Shown one piece after another: positions 44,966-53,828 of a stretch of DNA of 64,000 nucleotides (positions are counted from its first letter, which is position 1; each line of letters opens with the position of its first letter). Source of the DNA: UBA3064 sp023258775 (GTDB taxonomy: Bacteria; Pseudomonadota; Gammaproteobacteria; Burkholderiales; Burkholderiaceae_E); assembly GCA_044355655.1 (NCBI GenBank), contig JBIKXS010000010.1, forward strand, positions 18,625 to 82,624, in the 5' to 3' direction. Position numbers and translations under genes: made by a program. Below the pieces are notes generated by a model. That model made no database searches, had not been told where the DNA came from, and worked only from the letters and a program-made list of their open reading frames with translations.

Positions 44966-45100
44966 AACCTAATGAAAACGCCAGCAAGATCAATGCCAGA
45001 GCCTCACAACGCGGTATGGCGCGATTGTGATCGATCTTTGGGCATGTTGCACGTGAAAGGTGCAGACGGTCGCCAGGCGCACGCAAACGGTGCCGCACTG

Positions 45101-45790
45101 CTAATCGTTGGGGCCGTCGCGGCGTAAGACGGTTTCGATGTCCGAAATTCGGCAATACCAGGCGCGGCCGAGCCGTCCCAGGGGGCGGAGCTCAGGCGGG
45201 CGTGTGACGTCAATGCGGTGTCTCATACCCTTTTGTTCACCCAGATAAACGCCGCGATGAACATGCATATGAACCACTTCAACCATGACCCAAGCACTCG
45301 CGCCAAGCTCTACGATGCTGTGCAGCTTGCATTCGAAGGCCAGTGTCGCACCGAACACGCGCGGTGGCTTCACGAGCAAGCAAGGCGCTTGTTCAAGCTT
45401 TGCGAATTCAAATTCGCTTTCGCCAGGTGGCAAATTGCTCGCTGTTTCGACCATGGGCAAGGTGAGACCCTCGGGAACCAAATTCACCACACATTCAGGG
45501 ACCTGCCGGATGTTGACCAGCGTGTCTTTCAGTAAAAGGCTGCCATCGGGGGCCCGTCCGCCGCGCGGCCCCACCGAAAACCCAAGAATCGGCGGCTTGG
45601 GACTGCAGCAGTTAAAGAAACTGTAGGGCGCAAGATTGGGCCGCCCTTGGTTGTCGATGGTCGACACCCAGGCGATAGGCCGCGGGACAATCGAATCTCG
45701 TAGTAAAAAATAGAGCTCATCGCTGCGCAAGTCCTTTGCCGCAATGCTGATGTCCTGGGTGTCATCGGCTTTGGTTGATTGCTGATTCAT
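45101..45790 (-). CDS. Flavin reductase-like (DIM6/NTAB) family protein
   Basis: A 229-residue FMN-binding split-barrel protein. The family pattern RDSIVPRPIAWVSTIDNQGRPNLAPYSFFN lies near residues 31-60, then PPILGFSVG and VNIRQVPECVVNLV. It probably reduces flavin with NAD(P)H for a partner monooxygenase, or acts alone on small substrates. No monooxygenase is nearby. It is transcribed away from the CoA-transferase gene across a gap with a GC-rich dyad. Confidence 0.85.
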   Translation of the reverse strand: MNQQSTKADDTQDISIAAKDLRSDELYFLLRDSIVPRPIAWVSTIDNQGRPNLAPYSFFNCCSPKPPILGFSVGPRGGRAPDGSLLLKDTLVNIRQVPECVVNLVPEGLTLPMVETASNLPPGESEFEFAKLEQAPCLLVKPPRVFGATLAFECKLHSIVELGASAWVMVEVVHMHVHRGVYLGEQKGMRHRIDVTRPPELRPLGRLGRAWYCRISDIETVLRRDGPND

Positions 45791-45830
45791 GCGCTATGGC
45801 TCCTTGAGGGCTAATGGAACGTAAGCTACC

Positions 45831-45848
45831 CGAAGCGCGCGGGCTTCG
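45831..45848. promoter_or_regulatory. Dyad between flavin reductase and CoA-transferase genes
   Basis: CGAAGC-N6-GCTTCG, a perfect 6-bp inverted repeat, lies 40 bp before the CoA-transferase start and 41 bp before the flavin reductase start. It is central in the divergent promoter region, so a shared operator is possible. No regulator gene is nearby to pair with it. Confidence 0.35.
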
Positions 45849-45887
45849 TGTACCTTGCGGTTTCGTTTCTCAGTGATGGAGATTGAT

Positions 45888-47081
45888 ATGCCGAGCATCA
45901 TGCCGCAAGGGGCACTGGCGCGATTTCGCGTGCTCGATTTGTCGCAGGTTCGCGCTGGCCCGACCTGCGTGAAACAACTTGCCGATTTTGGCGCTGATGT
46001 CATCAAGGTGGAGCCTTCGGCATCCTCGGGCCGCCCCGACATGATGACCGGTGCACGCGATGGACCTGATTTTCAAAACCTGCACCGAAATAAGCGTTCG
46101 ATCACCCTTAATTTGAAGCACCCGCGCGGGCTTGAACTTTTCCTCGAACTGGTCAAATCCGCCGACGTGGTGGTTGAAAACTTCAGGCCCGATGTGAAGG
46201 ATAGGCTCGGCATTGACTATGAGTCATTGAACAAGATCAATCCCCGAATCATATTAGGAAGTATCTCGGGATTTGGGCAGGATGGTCCTTATCGCGAGCG
46301 TCCGGGTTTTGACCAGATCGCCCAGGGCATGAGCGGTCTGATGAGCGTCACAGGCCCTGTAGACGGCGAACCCATGCGAGCCGGTGCTGCGGTATGCGAT
46401 ATGGCTGCGGGCCTATTTTGCGCGCTTGGCGTTCTCACGGCCTTGCTTGAGCGCGAGCAATCTGGCAAGGGGCAATGGGTTCAATCCTCGCTCCTACACG
46501 CGGGCATTGCCTTGATGGACTTTCAGGCAGCGCGCTACCTGCTCGATGGCGAGGTGCCCCGTTCGGTGGGCAATGACCATCCGACCGGCATGCCCACATC
46601 GAGCTATCCCACCTCGGATGGCTACGTCAATATTGGTGCGTCGGGCGAAGCCATGTGGAAAGCGCTATGCGAGGTTTTGGAAGTCCCTGAGTTGCTCGCT
46701 GATGAGCGCTTCACAAGCAATGCTTTACGATCGAAAAACCGTATTGCGCTCAATCGATTGCTGAGCGCGGCCTTTCAAAAGGCGAGTAAAGCGCATTGGA
46801 TTGAAAAGCTCAATCAGGCCGGTGTACCTTGCGGGCCGATTTACAGCATGGACGAAGTCTTCGCAGATCCACAGGTTCAGCATGCCAACATCGCTGAGAT
46901 GGTCCAACACCAAGAGCGCGGGGATATTCGGCTGATTGCCCAGGCTGCCAAGCTTAGCCGTACACCCGGGCGCATTGCAAAACCTATAGCCCAACGCGGT
47001 GAGGACAACCAAGGCATCCTGAGTGAGCTTGGGCTTTCAGCCGAGGCGATCGAAGCCTTAAAGGCTGAGGGTGTTCTTTAG
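45888..47081 (+). CDS. Class III CoA-transferase (CaiB/BaiF family)
   Basis: A 397-residue CoA-transferase. N-terminal RVLDLSQVRAGPTCVKQLADFGADVIKVEP, then FQNLHRNKRSITLNLK and the catalytic aspartate in AAVCDMAAGLF (about residue 170). It moves CoA between a carboxylic acid and an acyl-CoA; the acids are not predictable. The ATG at 45888 has GGAG six bases upstream; 11 more open codons precede it. It leads a tight plus-strand operon with a crotonase, an FAD dehydrogenase and a PanE-like gene. Confidence 0.9.
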   Translation: MPSIMPQGALARFRVLDLSQVRAGPTCVKQLADFGADVIKVEPSASSGRPDMMTGARDGPDFQNLHRNKRSITLNLKHPRGLELFLELVKSADVVVENFRPDVKDRLGIDYESLNKINPRIILGSISGFGQDGPYRERPGFDQIAQGMSGLMSVTGPVDGEPMRAGAAVCDMAAGLFCALGVLTALLEREQSGKGQWVQSSLLHAGIALMDFQAARYLLDGEVPRSVGNDHPTGMPTSSYPTSDGYVNIGASGEAMWKALCEVLEVPELLADERFTSNALRSKNRIALNRLLSAAFQKASKAHWIEKLNQAGVPCGPIYSMDEVFADPQVQHANIAEMVQHQERGDIRLIAQAAKLSRTPGRIAKPIAQRGEDNQGILSELGLSAEAIEALKAEGVL

Positions 47082-47110
47082 GATAGTTCACAACCTATGA
47101 AGGATCGACG

Positions 47111-47902
47111 ATGAGCGGAACAGTTTTCGCGAAGCAGCAAGGGGCTGTTCGAAACCTGGTGATCAGCAATCCTGCAAAGCGCAACGCAATGTCGCGCGAG
47201 ATGTGGCAGTCACTCGCTGATCACATCGCCCAGGCTGATGCAGACCCGAGTGTGCGGGTGATTGTGTTGCAAGGCGATGGTGATCAGGCGTTTGTTTCGG
47301 GCGCAGATATTTCAACGTTTGAAGCGCAACGAACTGATCCCGAGGATCAGCGACGTTTTAGCGCTGCTGTTGAGGCCGCCTACGGTGCACCCGCTAAAGC
47401 AAGCAAGCCTGTGATTGCAAAAATTCGTGGCATTTGCTTTGGTGGCGGCTTAGGGCTTGCAGCGGCTTGCGATTTGCGCATCGCTGCAGACGATGCCCGA
47501 TTTCGCATGCCAGCGGCTCGTCTTGGCCTTGGCTACGGGACCCAGGGTATTGCAAGATTCATATCGGTGGTAGGTATGGCCAACACCTTAGATATGTTTA
47601 TGACGGCAAGGATCTTTCCGGCAAGCGCGGCCTTAAGCATGGGCTTTGTTCGTGAAGTTGTATCAGTCGATCAACTTGATCAGCATGTGGATGCGCTTGC
47701 AAGTTCAATCGCTGAGAACGCGCCCTTAACCATCGCTGCACTCAAGCGAACCGTGGCTGCGCTGAGCAGTGCTCACGTTCAAGAAATTGCAGCGAGGCCT
47801 GAGATTGTGGAAGCCTTGGCGCGTTGTGCTCAAAGCGAGGATTATCGCGAGGGCGCCAGGGCATTTATGGAAAAGAGAACACCGAATTTTCAGGGCCGAT
47901 GA
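47111..47902 (+). CDS. Enoyl-CoA hydratase/isomerase (crotonase) family protein
   Basis: A 263-residue crotonase-fold protein with the oxyanion-hole segments AFVSGADISTFEA and KIRGICFGGGLGLAAACDLRIA. By alignment by eye with rat crotonase, the first catalytic glutamate is alanine (MPAARLGLGYG) and the second is aspartate (TLDMFMTA). Simple hydratase activity is therefore doubtful, and an isomerase, hydrolase or decarboxylase-like reaction is possible. It lies between the CoA-transferase and FAD dehydrogenase genes, with AAGGA before its ATG. Confidence 0.87.
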   Translation: MSGTVFAKQQGAVRNLVISNPAKRNAMSREMWQSLADHIAQADADPSVRVIVLQGDGDQAFVSGADISTFEAQRTDPEDQRRFSAAVEAAYGAPAKASKPVIAKIRGICFGGGLGLAAACDLRIAADDARFRMPAARLGLGYGTQGIARFISVVGMANTLDMFMTARIFPASAALSMGFVREVVSVDQLDQHVDALASSIAENAPLTIAALKRTVAALSSAHVQEIAARPEIVEALARCAQSEDYREGARAFMEKRTPNFQGR

Positions 47903-47903
47903 G

Positions 47904-49370
47904 ATGATGAGTATGGAAAACCTGAGGCAACAGTTACCAAGCCTCAGCGAACGCATTAAGGGACGCGTCTTGACTGCCATGGACGACATGGCACCCCACC
48001 TGATCGACTGGCGCAAAAGAATGCGTGGACATGCGCTCGCCGTGGTCATGCCTGAAACCACTGAATCGGTTGCGGCGGTGATTCGCTGGTGCGTTGAGCA
48101 TCGGGTCGCCATCGTACCCCAGGGAGGCAATACGGGGCTAAGCGGAGGAAGCGTCCCCGATGACACCGGACGCTCGATTGTCTTGTCGCTAGCTAAGATG
48201 AAATCGATTCGCGCGTTGGATCCGATCAACAATACGATCACCGTTGAGGCAGGATGTATTTTGCAGCAGATTCAAGAGGCAGCTAGCGAAGCAGGTCGAT
48301 TCTTCCCCTTATCACTGGCAGCCGAAGGCTCATGCACGATTGGGGGCAATCTCTCAACCAACGCAGGTGGTGTTCAGGTGTTGCGCTTTGGCAATGCCCG
48401 AGATCTTTGCCTGGGTTTGGAAGTGGTCACCGCCGATGGTGATATTTGGAACGGTCTAAGAGGTTTGCGCAAGGACAATACAGGCTATGACTTGCGCGAC
48501 CTTTTCATCGGCGCAGAAGGTACTTTGGGCATCATCACAGCAGCGGTTTTAAAACTGTATCCAGCGGCTGCTTCAAGACGATGCGCGCTGATTGGCCTGG
48601 AAAGTACTGAGCAAGCGCTCGCGTTGCTTTCGCTGGCTCAGGGGCAGATTGGCGATTCACTGACAGGATTTGAGCTTCTTTCTGATTTTTGTATCGAGCT
48701 GGTTACACGCCACTTTGCTGATTGTCGCAGGCCCTTGCAAGAGCACTACCCTTGGTATGTTTTATTAGAACTGTCGAGTGCTCAAAGCGATGCCCAGGCC
48801 GGTCAGGCGCTGGAGTCCTTGCTCGCTCAGGCGATTGATCAAGGCTTGGCCAAAGATGCTGCGCTCTCAGAGACGATGGCTCAATTCAAAGCCATCTGGG
48901 CACTTCGTGAAAATGTTTCTGAGGCCCAAGCTGCTGAGGGGAAAAACATTAAGCACGATATATCGGTACCGATCTCGGAGATTCCACGTTTTATTAGAGA
49001 AACCGATGCGGCTTTGCAAAAAGCGCACCCTGGGATCCGTATGGTTTGTTTTGGGCATTTGGGTGATGGCAATTTGCACTACAACGTTTCACCGCCTTTG
49101 GCCATGAGCGATAAAGCTCATGAAGACGCTTTCTTGCAATTACAACCATCGATTAATCAGATCACTCATGATGCGGTAGCAGCTTTTGGAGGATCGGTGT
49201 CTGCCGAGCATGGCCTGGGTACCCTGCGGCGCGATGAAGCCGCACGTTATAAATCTGCCGTAGAAATCAAGTTAATGCAGCGCATCAAAGTAGCTTTTGA
49301 CCCCTTGGGTTTGATGAACCCTGGCAAAGTATTGCAGCCTTTCCTCACGTCAAAGAGCCATTTGTTATGA
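47904..49370 (+). CDS. FAD-linked D-2-hydroxyacid dehydrogenase (GlcD/D2HGDH-like)
   Basis: A 488-residue flavoprotein. N-terminal PCMH-type FAD-binding domain (AIVPQGGNTGLSGGSVPD, FPLSLAAEGSCTIGGNLSTNAGG), then the FAD-oxidase C-terminal domain with the metal-binding HLGDGNLHYN and GLGTLRRDEA, ending FDPLGLMNPGKVL. It oxidises D-lactate, D-2-hydroxyglutarate or a similar acid to the 2-keto acid. The ATG at 47904 is one base after the crotonase stop; the longer open frame inside the crotonase gene is not the natural start. Confidence 0.9.
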   Translation: MMSMENLRQQLPSLSERIKGRVLTAMDDMAPHLIDWRKRMRGHALAVVMPETTESVAAVIRWCVEHRVAIVPQGGNTGLSGGSVPDDTGRSIVLSLAKMKSIRALDPINNTITVEAGCILQQIQEAASEAGRFFPLSLAAEGSCTIGGNLSTNAGGVQVLRFGNARDLCLGLEVVTADGDIWNGLRGLRKDNTGYDLRDLFIGAEGTLGIITAAVLKLYPAAASRRCALIGLESTEQALALLSLAQGQIGDSLTGFELLSDFCIELVTRHFADCRRPLQEHYPWYVLLELSSAQSDAQAGQALESLLAQAIDQGLAKDAALSETMAQFKAIWALRENVSEAQAAEGKNIKHDISVPISEIPRFIRETDAALQKAHPGIRMVCFGHLGDGNLHYNVSPPLAMSDKAHEDAFLQLQPSINQITHDAVAAFGGSVSAEHGLGTLRRDEAARYKSAVEIKLMQRIKVAFDPLGLMNPGKVLQPFLTSKSHLL

Positions 49371-50347
49371 ATATTGCAATTGTCGGGCTTGGTGCGATGG
49401 GCGGGCTGATAGCCGCCCAATTGATACAGGCTGGTCATCATGTGAAGGCTTTGGCCAGGGGTCAAACGCTTTCGGCGGTAAGCCAGGGTGGTTTGACGCT
49501 TGAGCAAGCGGGACAGCAAATAAAGCTCCCGTTGAAAGTCAGTGATCAAGTACGAGAACTGGGGCAACACGATCTTGTCATCGTTGCCGTGAAGGCACCT
49601 GCCTTGCCTCAACTTGCTGAGGTGATTGCGCAATTGCGCGCTGATAACGGTGTGGTGCTGACCGCGATGAATGGTGTGCCATGGTGGTTCTTTCAGGGGT
49701 TTGGCGGGCCTTGTAAGGATGTAAGACTTCGAAGTGTCGATCCTGATGCCGCGCTCGATCGGGCGATCCCGCGCGAGGCGCTGCTTGGAAGTGTTTTGCA
49801 CATGAGTGCTTCAACCCCGTCTCCAGGCCATGTTCTTCACGCCATGGGTTCTCGCATGATTTTGGGCGAGCCGCAGGGTGGAGCATCACAAAGGCTTGAT
49901 GAAGTCTGTAGCTTGTTTCGTTCAGCAGGCTTTGCCGCTGAAGCTTCATTGCGCATTCAGGACGATATCTGGTTCAAGCTCTGGGGCAATATGACCATGA
50001 ATCCGGTTTCGGCGATTACAGGGGCAACCATCGACAAGATGCTTGGGGACCCCGAGGTCAATCGCTTTTGTGTTTCGGTCATGCAAGAAGCGAAAGTGAT
50101 TGGTGAGCGATTTGGCTGTTTAATTCAGCAATCACCCGAAGAACGCAATGCAGTCACAAAACAACTCGGCGCCTTCAAGACCTCGATGCTTCAAGATGTT
50201 GAAGCCATGCGCCCGGTTGAACTTGATGCCTTGCTGACCGTGGTGCAAGAAATCGCAAATCATCTTGGTATGGATACGCCCTGGATTAGTGCGCTACTTG
50301 GGTTGTGTCGCCTGAGGATGCAAGGTCTTGGGCTTTATCCGAATTAA
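49367..50347 (+). CDS. Ketopantoate reductase-family protein (PanE/ApbA-like)
   Basis: A 326-residue NADPH-dependent reductase fold. N-terminal dinucleotide site IAIVGLGAMGGLIAAQLIQAG, middle KAPALPQLAEVI, and the C-terminal helical domain with the lysine/asparagine region DIWFKLWGNMTMNPVSAIT. It may reduce 2-dehydropantoate, but its place after a hydroxyacid dehydrogenase and CoA-transferase suggests another 2-keto acid. It overlaps the upstream gene by four bases and ends 5 bp before the convergent dehydrogenase. Confidence 0.87.
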   Translation: MNIAIVGLGAMGGLIAAQLIQAGHHVKALARGQTLSAVSQGGLTLEQAGQQIKLPLKVSDQVRELGQHDLVIVAVKAPALPQLAEVIAQLRADNGVVLTAMNGVPWWFFQGFGGPCKDVRLRSVDPDAALDRAIPREALLGSVLHMSASTPSPGHVLHAMGSRMILGEPQGGASQRLDEVCSLFRSAGFAAEASLRIQDDIWFKLWGNMTMNPVSAITGATIDKMLGDPEVNRFCVSVMQEAKVIGERFGCLIQQSPEERNAVTKQLGAFKTSMLQDVEAMRPVELDALLTVVQEIANHLGMDTPWISALLGLCRLRMQGLGLYPN

Positions 50348-50352
50348 GCGCA

Positions 50353-51363
50353 TCAATTCCTCATGCGTTCTAAGGCCTGAGGCCATACCTCAGGATTTAT
50401 CGCATGCTTGGGACATTGGCGCAGCAACAATGACTCGGTCAATGCTTCAAAACAGGACATGCCGTTTCGCTGGTGTGCGTCTGCGGTATGTCCGGCCAAA
50501 TGCGGTGTGATGACCAGATGCGGGGTCTGCCAAAGCGGTGAATCGCTTGTTAGGCTGCGACTTGCAACCACATCGATCGCCGCGCCAGCAAGACGCCCAT
50601 CAACTAAGGCTTTGCACATAGCCTCTTCGTCGAGCACTTCGCCTCTTGAGGCATTGACCACAATCGCTCGTGCTGGTAGCGCGTCAAACCATGCTTGGCT
50701 GACGAGGCCCTCGGTCGAGGCGCTGAGCGCCACGCAAGGTACTAAGACCTCGGTCTGAGCCAATGCGGCAAGTGCCTCGCTCATCGATATAAATTCAAGC
50801 GAAGCATGTTCAGCCTTAAAGGCTTCGGGGCGTCGGCAGGCGATCGTGACCTTAGCCCGCAGGCCGATACAAAGCATATGACTTAAATGTTGTGCGATAG
50901 CACCAAAACCTAAGATCAACACCTTTTTCCCTGCCAGATCAACAGCAGCCCCCGTGAAACGCTTTCTTGCGTTGGACCAACCATCCTTGCGGCTTGCCTC
51001 AACGATGTCGGGGAGGCGATGCAAGAGCGATAAGATCTGGCTTAAGCACCACTCGGCAACACTTACCGCGTTGCCACCAGGTACTCTGCTAACGCAAATG
51101 CCCGCATCGCTACAGGCTTTCACAGGAATCACATCGACGCCACTGCCATGACGTGCGATATGGACTAACGATGGCGCAAGCTCAGCGATCGTATCGGGTA
51201 GATCGTCTCGGACGACCATCCCCTGAGGGTCGAGCCGTTGTGCTGCCTCGGCAATCGACTCAATGCTTGCATCTTTGGCGATATGAAATTCAAATCGTTC
51301 AGAAAATAGCGACTCAATCGCTCGGTCTAGTGATTTGGTCGCAAGAATCCGCGGCTTCGTCAT
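50353..51363 (-). CDS. NAD-dependent D-2-hydroxyacid dehydrogenase
   Basis: A 336-residue D-isomer-specific hydroxyacid dehydrogenase. Substrate-domain segment ARHGSGVDVIPVKACSDAGI, nucleotide site LILGFGAIAQHL, catalytic arginine in NASRGEVLDEEAM and histidine in ITPHLAGHT. It interconverts a 2-keto acid and a D-2-hydroxy acid. It is last of a four-gene minus operon with class II aldolase, MmgE/PrpD and a Bug binding protein. Confidence 0.9.
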   Translation of the reverse strand: MTKPRILATKSLDRAIESLFSERFEFHIAKDASIESIAEAAQRLDPQGMVVRDDLPDTIAELAPSLVHIARHGSGVDVIPVKACSDAGICVSRVPGGNAVSVAEWCLSQILSLLHRLPDIVEASRKDGWSNARKRFTGAAVDLAGKKVLILGFGAIAQHLSHMLCIGLRAKVTIACRRPEAFKAEHASLEFISMSEALAALAQTEVLVPCVALSASTEGLVSQAWFDALPARAIVVNASRGEVLDEEAMCKALVDGRLAGAAIDVVASRSLTSDSPLWQTPHLVITPHLAGHTADAHQRNGMSCFEALTESLLLRQCPKHAINPEVWPQALERMRN

Positions 51364-51369
51364 CGCTGA

Positions 51370-52458
51370 TTACTGGGGTTCGACACCAGTTTCGATGATC
51401 ACATTTCGCCATTTTGCGGTTTCAGTCTTTATAAAATTATAAAAATCAGCAGGCGAACCGCCTACTGGATCGGCTCCAGCAGTAATGAGTTTCGTCTGTA
51501 CGGCAGCCAGTTTGAGCGCTTCGTTGGTTGCCTTGTTGATTTCGCGTACGACTTGATCGGGCGCGCCCTTTGGGGCAAGAAAACCAAACCATGAACCCGA
51601 ATCGAAATCAGATAAACCGCGCTCTTTCATCGTTGGCACCTCAGGCAATGCCCGACTCCGTTCGAGACTGGTGACTGCGAGCGCTCTAACTTTTCCGGCC
51701 TTAATTTGGGGCATGATCGAAGGTGCTGTGGCAAACATAAATTGAATACGGCCAGCAAGCAGGTCTTGCACGGCTTCTGCCCCGCGATACGGAATATGCT
51801 GAATCTTCGTCTTCGTGCGAATGCCGAAAAGTGCACCCGATAAATGGGCGGCTGTTCCGATGCCGGTTGAACCGTAATTGAATTTATCAGGATGTTGCTC
51901 GAGAAGTTTGATGAACTCCTCAACCGTTTTCGCGTTAACGCTTGGGTTGACGACCAATACGTTCGCAACATCAGCGATAAGAACGATCGGGACGAGGTCA
52001 ACGAGCGGGTTATATGAAAGCTTTTTGATCAGTGTGGGATTCACAGCTAAGGGGCCGACCGAAGCACAAAGCAAGGTGTAGCCATCAGCAGGCGCGCGGA
52101 CCGCTAAATCGGTGCCTAAAGTACCTCCTGCACCTCCCTTGTTCTCAACGACAAAGCTTTGCTTCCAACGTTCGGTGAAGTGGCCAGACATTTCGCGGGC
52201 CAATATATCGGTGGTGCCACCGGCACTGAAGGGCACGATGATTCGAACCGATTTTGAGGGGTAGTTAGCTTGCGCATGAGCTGAATCGGTCAGACCTAGG
52301 CTTGCGCTGCCAAAAAGTCCAAGACTAAGTGCCTTCAGGGTTTGGCGGCGGAGAGCATCCTCGCCGGTGAGTAGTTGCTGTTTGCAGTCAGAAGCGCTTG
52401 AGATCTTCTGTGTGGCTTGGTCGTTCGATCCTTGAAACGATTGAAGGGTATGTGTCAC
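51370..52458 (-). CDS. Tripartite tricarboxylate transporter binding protein (Bug/TctC)
   Basis: A 362-residue periplasmic binding protein of the Bug family, abundant in Burkholderiales. The mature domain begins ANYPSKSVRIIVPFSAGGTTDILAREM and includes NPTLIKKLSYN and LVVNPSV. The N-terminus is long: about 36 residues precede RRQTLKALSLGLFG, a twin-arginine-like signal, then AHAQ. No TctA/TctB permease is nearby, so as usual for orphan Bug proteins it may serve a distant permease or a sensor. Ligand probably a small carboxylate. Confidence 0.9.
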   Translation of the reverse strand: MTHTLQSFQGSNDQATQKISSASDCKQQLLTGEDALRRQTLKALSLGLFGSASLGLTDSAHAQANYPSKSVRIIVPFSAGGTTDILAREMSGHFTERWKQSFVVENKGGAGGTLGTDLAVRAPADGYTLLCASVGPLAVNPTLIKKLSYNPLVDLVPIVLIADVANVLVVNPSVNAKTVEEFIKLLEQHPDKFNYGSTGIGTAAHLSGALFGIRTKTKIQHIPYRGAEAVQDLLAGRIQFMFATAPSIMPQIKAGKVRALAVTSLERSRALPEVPTMKERGLSDFDSGSWFGFLAPKGAPDQVVREINKATNEALKLAAVQTKLITAGADPVGGSPADFYNFIKTETAKWRNVIIETGVEPQ

Positions 52459-53825
52459 GTAGGTCTCCTAAAGCAAAGCTTATCGTTTGAGTGTTCTATA
52501 TGCCAGAGTAATTCAAGCGCAGCGCTTGCGCCGGTTTCCCCCAATTCGGCGCTTGATAATTCTAAAAATTTATCGCTCAGTGCGGCGTCTGATAAGGGTG
52601 CATCGGGGTCACCGATTCTTGTTGGCTGGAAATGCGCTTCGCGCTTTCCATCACGCAAATTAAAGGTGACGCTTGCTGCTCGTTGCTTCGGAAAGGCAGC
52701 ACTGATCGCAGCGTCTTCACGCACATCGATTCGCTTCATGAGTTCGCGTATTGCGGGATCTTCAAGTCTTGAAGCTGATACCGCATCGAGTCGAACGGCA
52801 CCATATAGCAGCGCATGGGCAACAACATAGCGCAGGCTGAATTTAGCCTCGGCAGCGGTTCTTGGTTGGGCGATATTGGCAACCGAAAGCGCTTCGGCAT
52901 AGCTTGCAACCTCGATGGATTGAATCTCCTCGAGGATGTTGTTGCGACTGAGCTGAAGTCTTTGCTGCAAGATCAATGCGCCATCGATCGCCGCAAACGT
53001 ATGGCCGCAACAACCGTGGTTTTTAAAGGTCATCGATCCAATATGCCAACGGCTTCCTAAAGCCTCGGTTGCCTTGGACCAGTCTGCGGCACTGCTCATG
53101 GCAACACCAAAACCTGCATCACCGTCGAGTACATCGAGCGATCCGATAAGGCCCTTGCTTGCCCCAAGACCCGCGAGTACGCCTGCCTCAGCGGCACGAC
53201 CTGCGTGAAGCGGTTTTGAATGCGAATCCATGCGAAAAGCCTGCTGCAAACCTGCAGCAAATGAGGCAACCACCGCTAATGCATGTTGAATCTGGGCAGG
53301 CTTGGCCTTTAACAAAGCGCTTGCAGCGACGGCAGCGCCGAAGCTCCCGATCGTTCCTGTGTTGTGCCAGTAGCGGTAATGCGCTCGCCCCATGACCACT
53401 CCGATTCGAGTGGAAATCTCATAGCCTGCAATCACCGCACGCAGCAAATCAATCCCTTTCGAATGCTGCATGGCTGCAAGGGCCAAGGCTGCGCCAATCG
53501 TAGGCGCCCCAGGGTGATAAATCGCATCCTTAAAGATGTCATCGAATTCAACCAGATGAGCAGCGGTACCCTGCAGCAGGGCCGCTGTGCGGGGGCTGCA
53601 TGCCTCACCCATCAGTGTCTTGCTGGCTTGCGGGACTGCTGGGTCCATTTCATGGGCGAGCGCGGCACGTAGCAAGGGCATCGGCTCTTCGTTCCAGCCA
53701 GCGATCGCACAGGCACAAAAGTCGATCAGTGCGCGCTTAGCATGATGACAGAGATCAGGGTCGAGTCTTTGTTGCATCGTTGCCGATGTGAATTCGCCCA
53801 GTTCGAGCAGCAGCGGTTTAGTCAT
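52455..53825 (-). CDS. MmgE/PrpD family protein
   Basis: A 456-residue protein of the 2-methylcitrate dehydratase/cis-aconitate decarboxylase superfamily. N-terminal helical domain with LVEFDDIFKDAIYHPGAPTIGAAL and AVIAGYEISTRIG; then MTFKNHGCCGHTFAAIDGAL. The DDIFKDAIYHPG segment replaces the DD-x-H-H pattern of PrpD proper, so the substrate likely differs. It overlaps the Bug gene by 4 bp and follows the aldolase after 3 bp. Confidence 0.87.
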   Translation of the reverse strand: MTKPLLLELGEFTSATMQQRLDPDLCHHAKRALIDFCACAIAGWNEEPMPLLRAALAHEMDPAVPQASKTLMGEACSPRTAALLQGTAAHLVEFDDIFKDAIYHPGAPTIGAALALAAMQHSKGIDLLRAVIAGYEISTRIGVVMGRAHYRYWHNTGTIGSFGAAVAASALLKAKPAQIQHALAVVASFAAGLQQAFRMDSHSKPLHAGRAAEAGVLAGLGASKGLIGSLDVLDGDAGFGVAMSSAADWSKATEALGSRWHIGSMTFKNHGCCGHTFAAIDGALILQQRLQLSRNNILEEIQSIEVASYAEALSVANIAQPRTAAEAKFSLRYVVAHALLYGAVRLDAVSASRLEDPAIRELMKRIDVREDAAISAAFPKQRAASVTFNLRDGKREAHFQPTRIGDPDAPLSDAALSDKFLELSSAELGETGASAALELLWHIEHSNDKLCFRRPT

Positions 53826-53828
53826 GGT

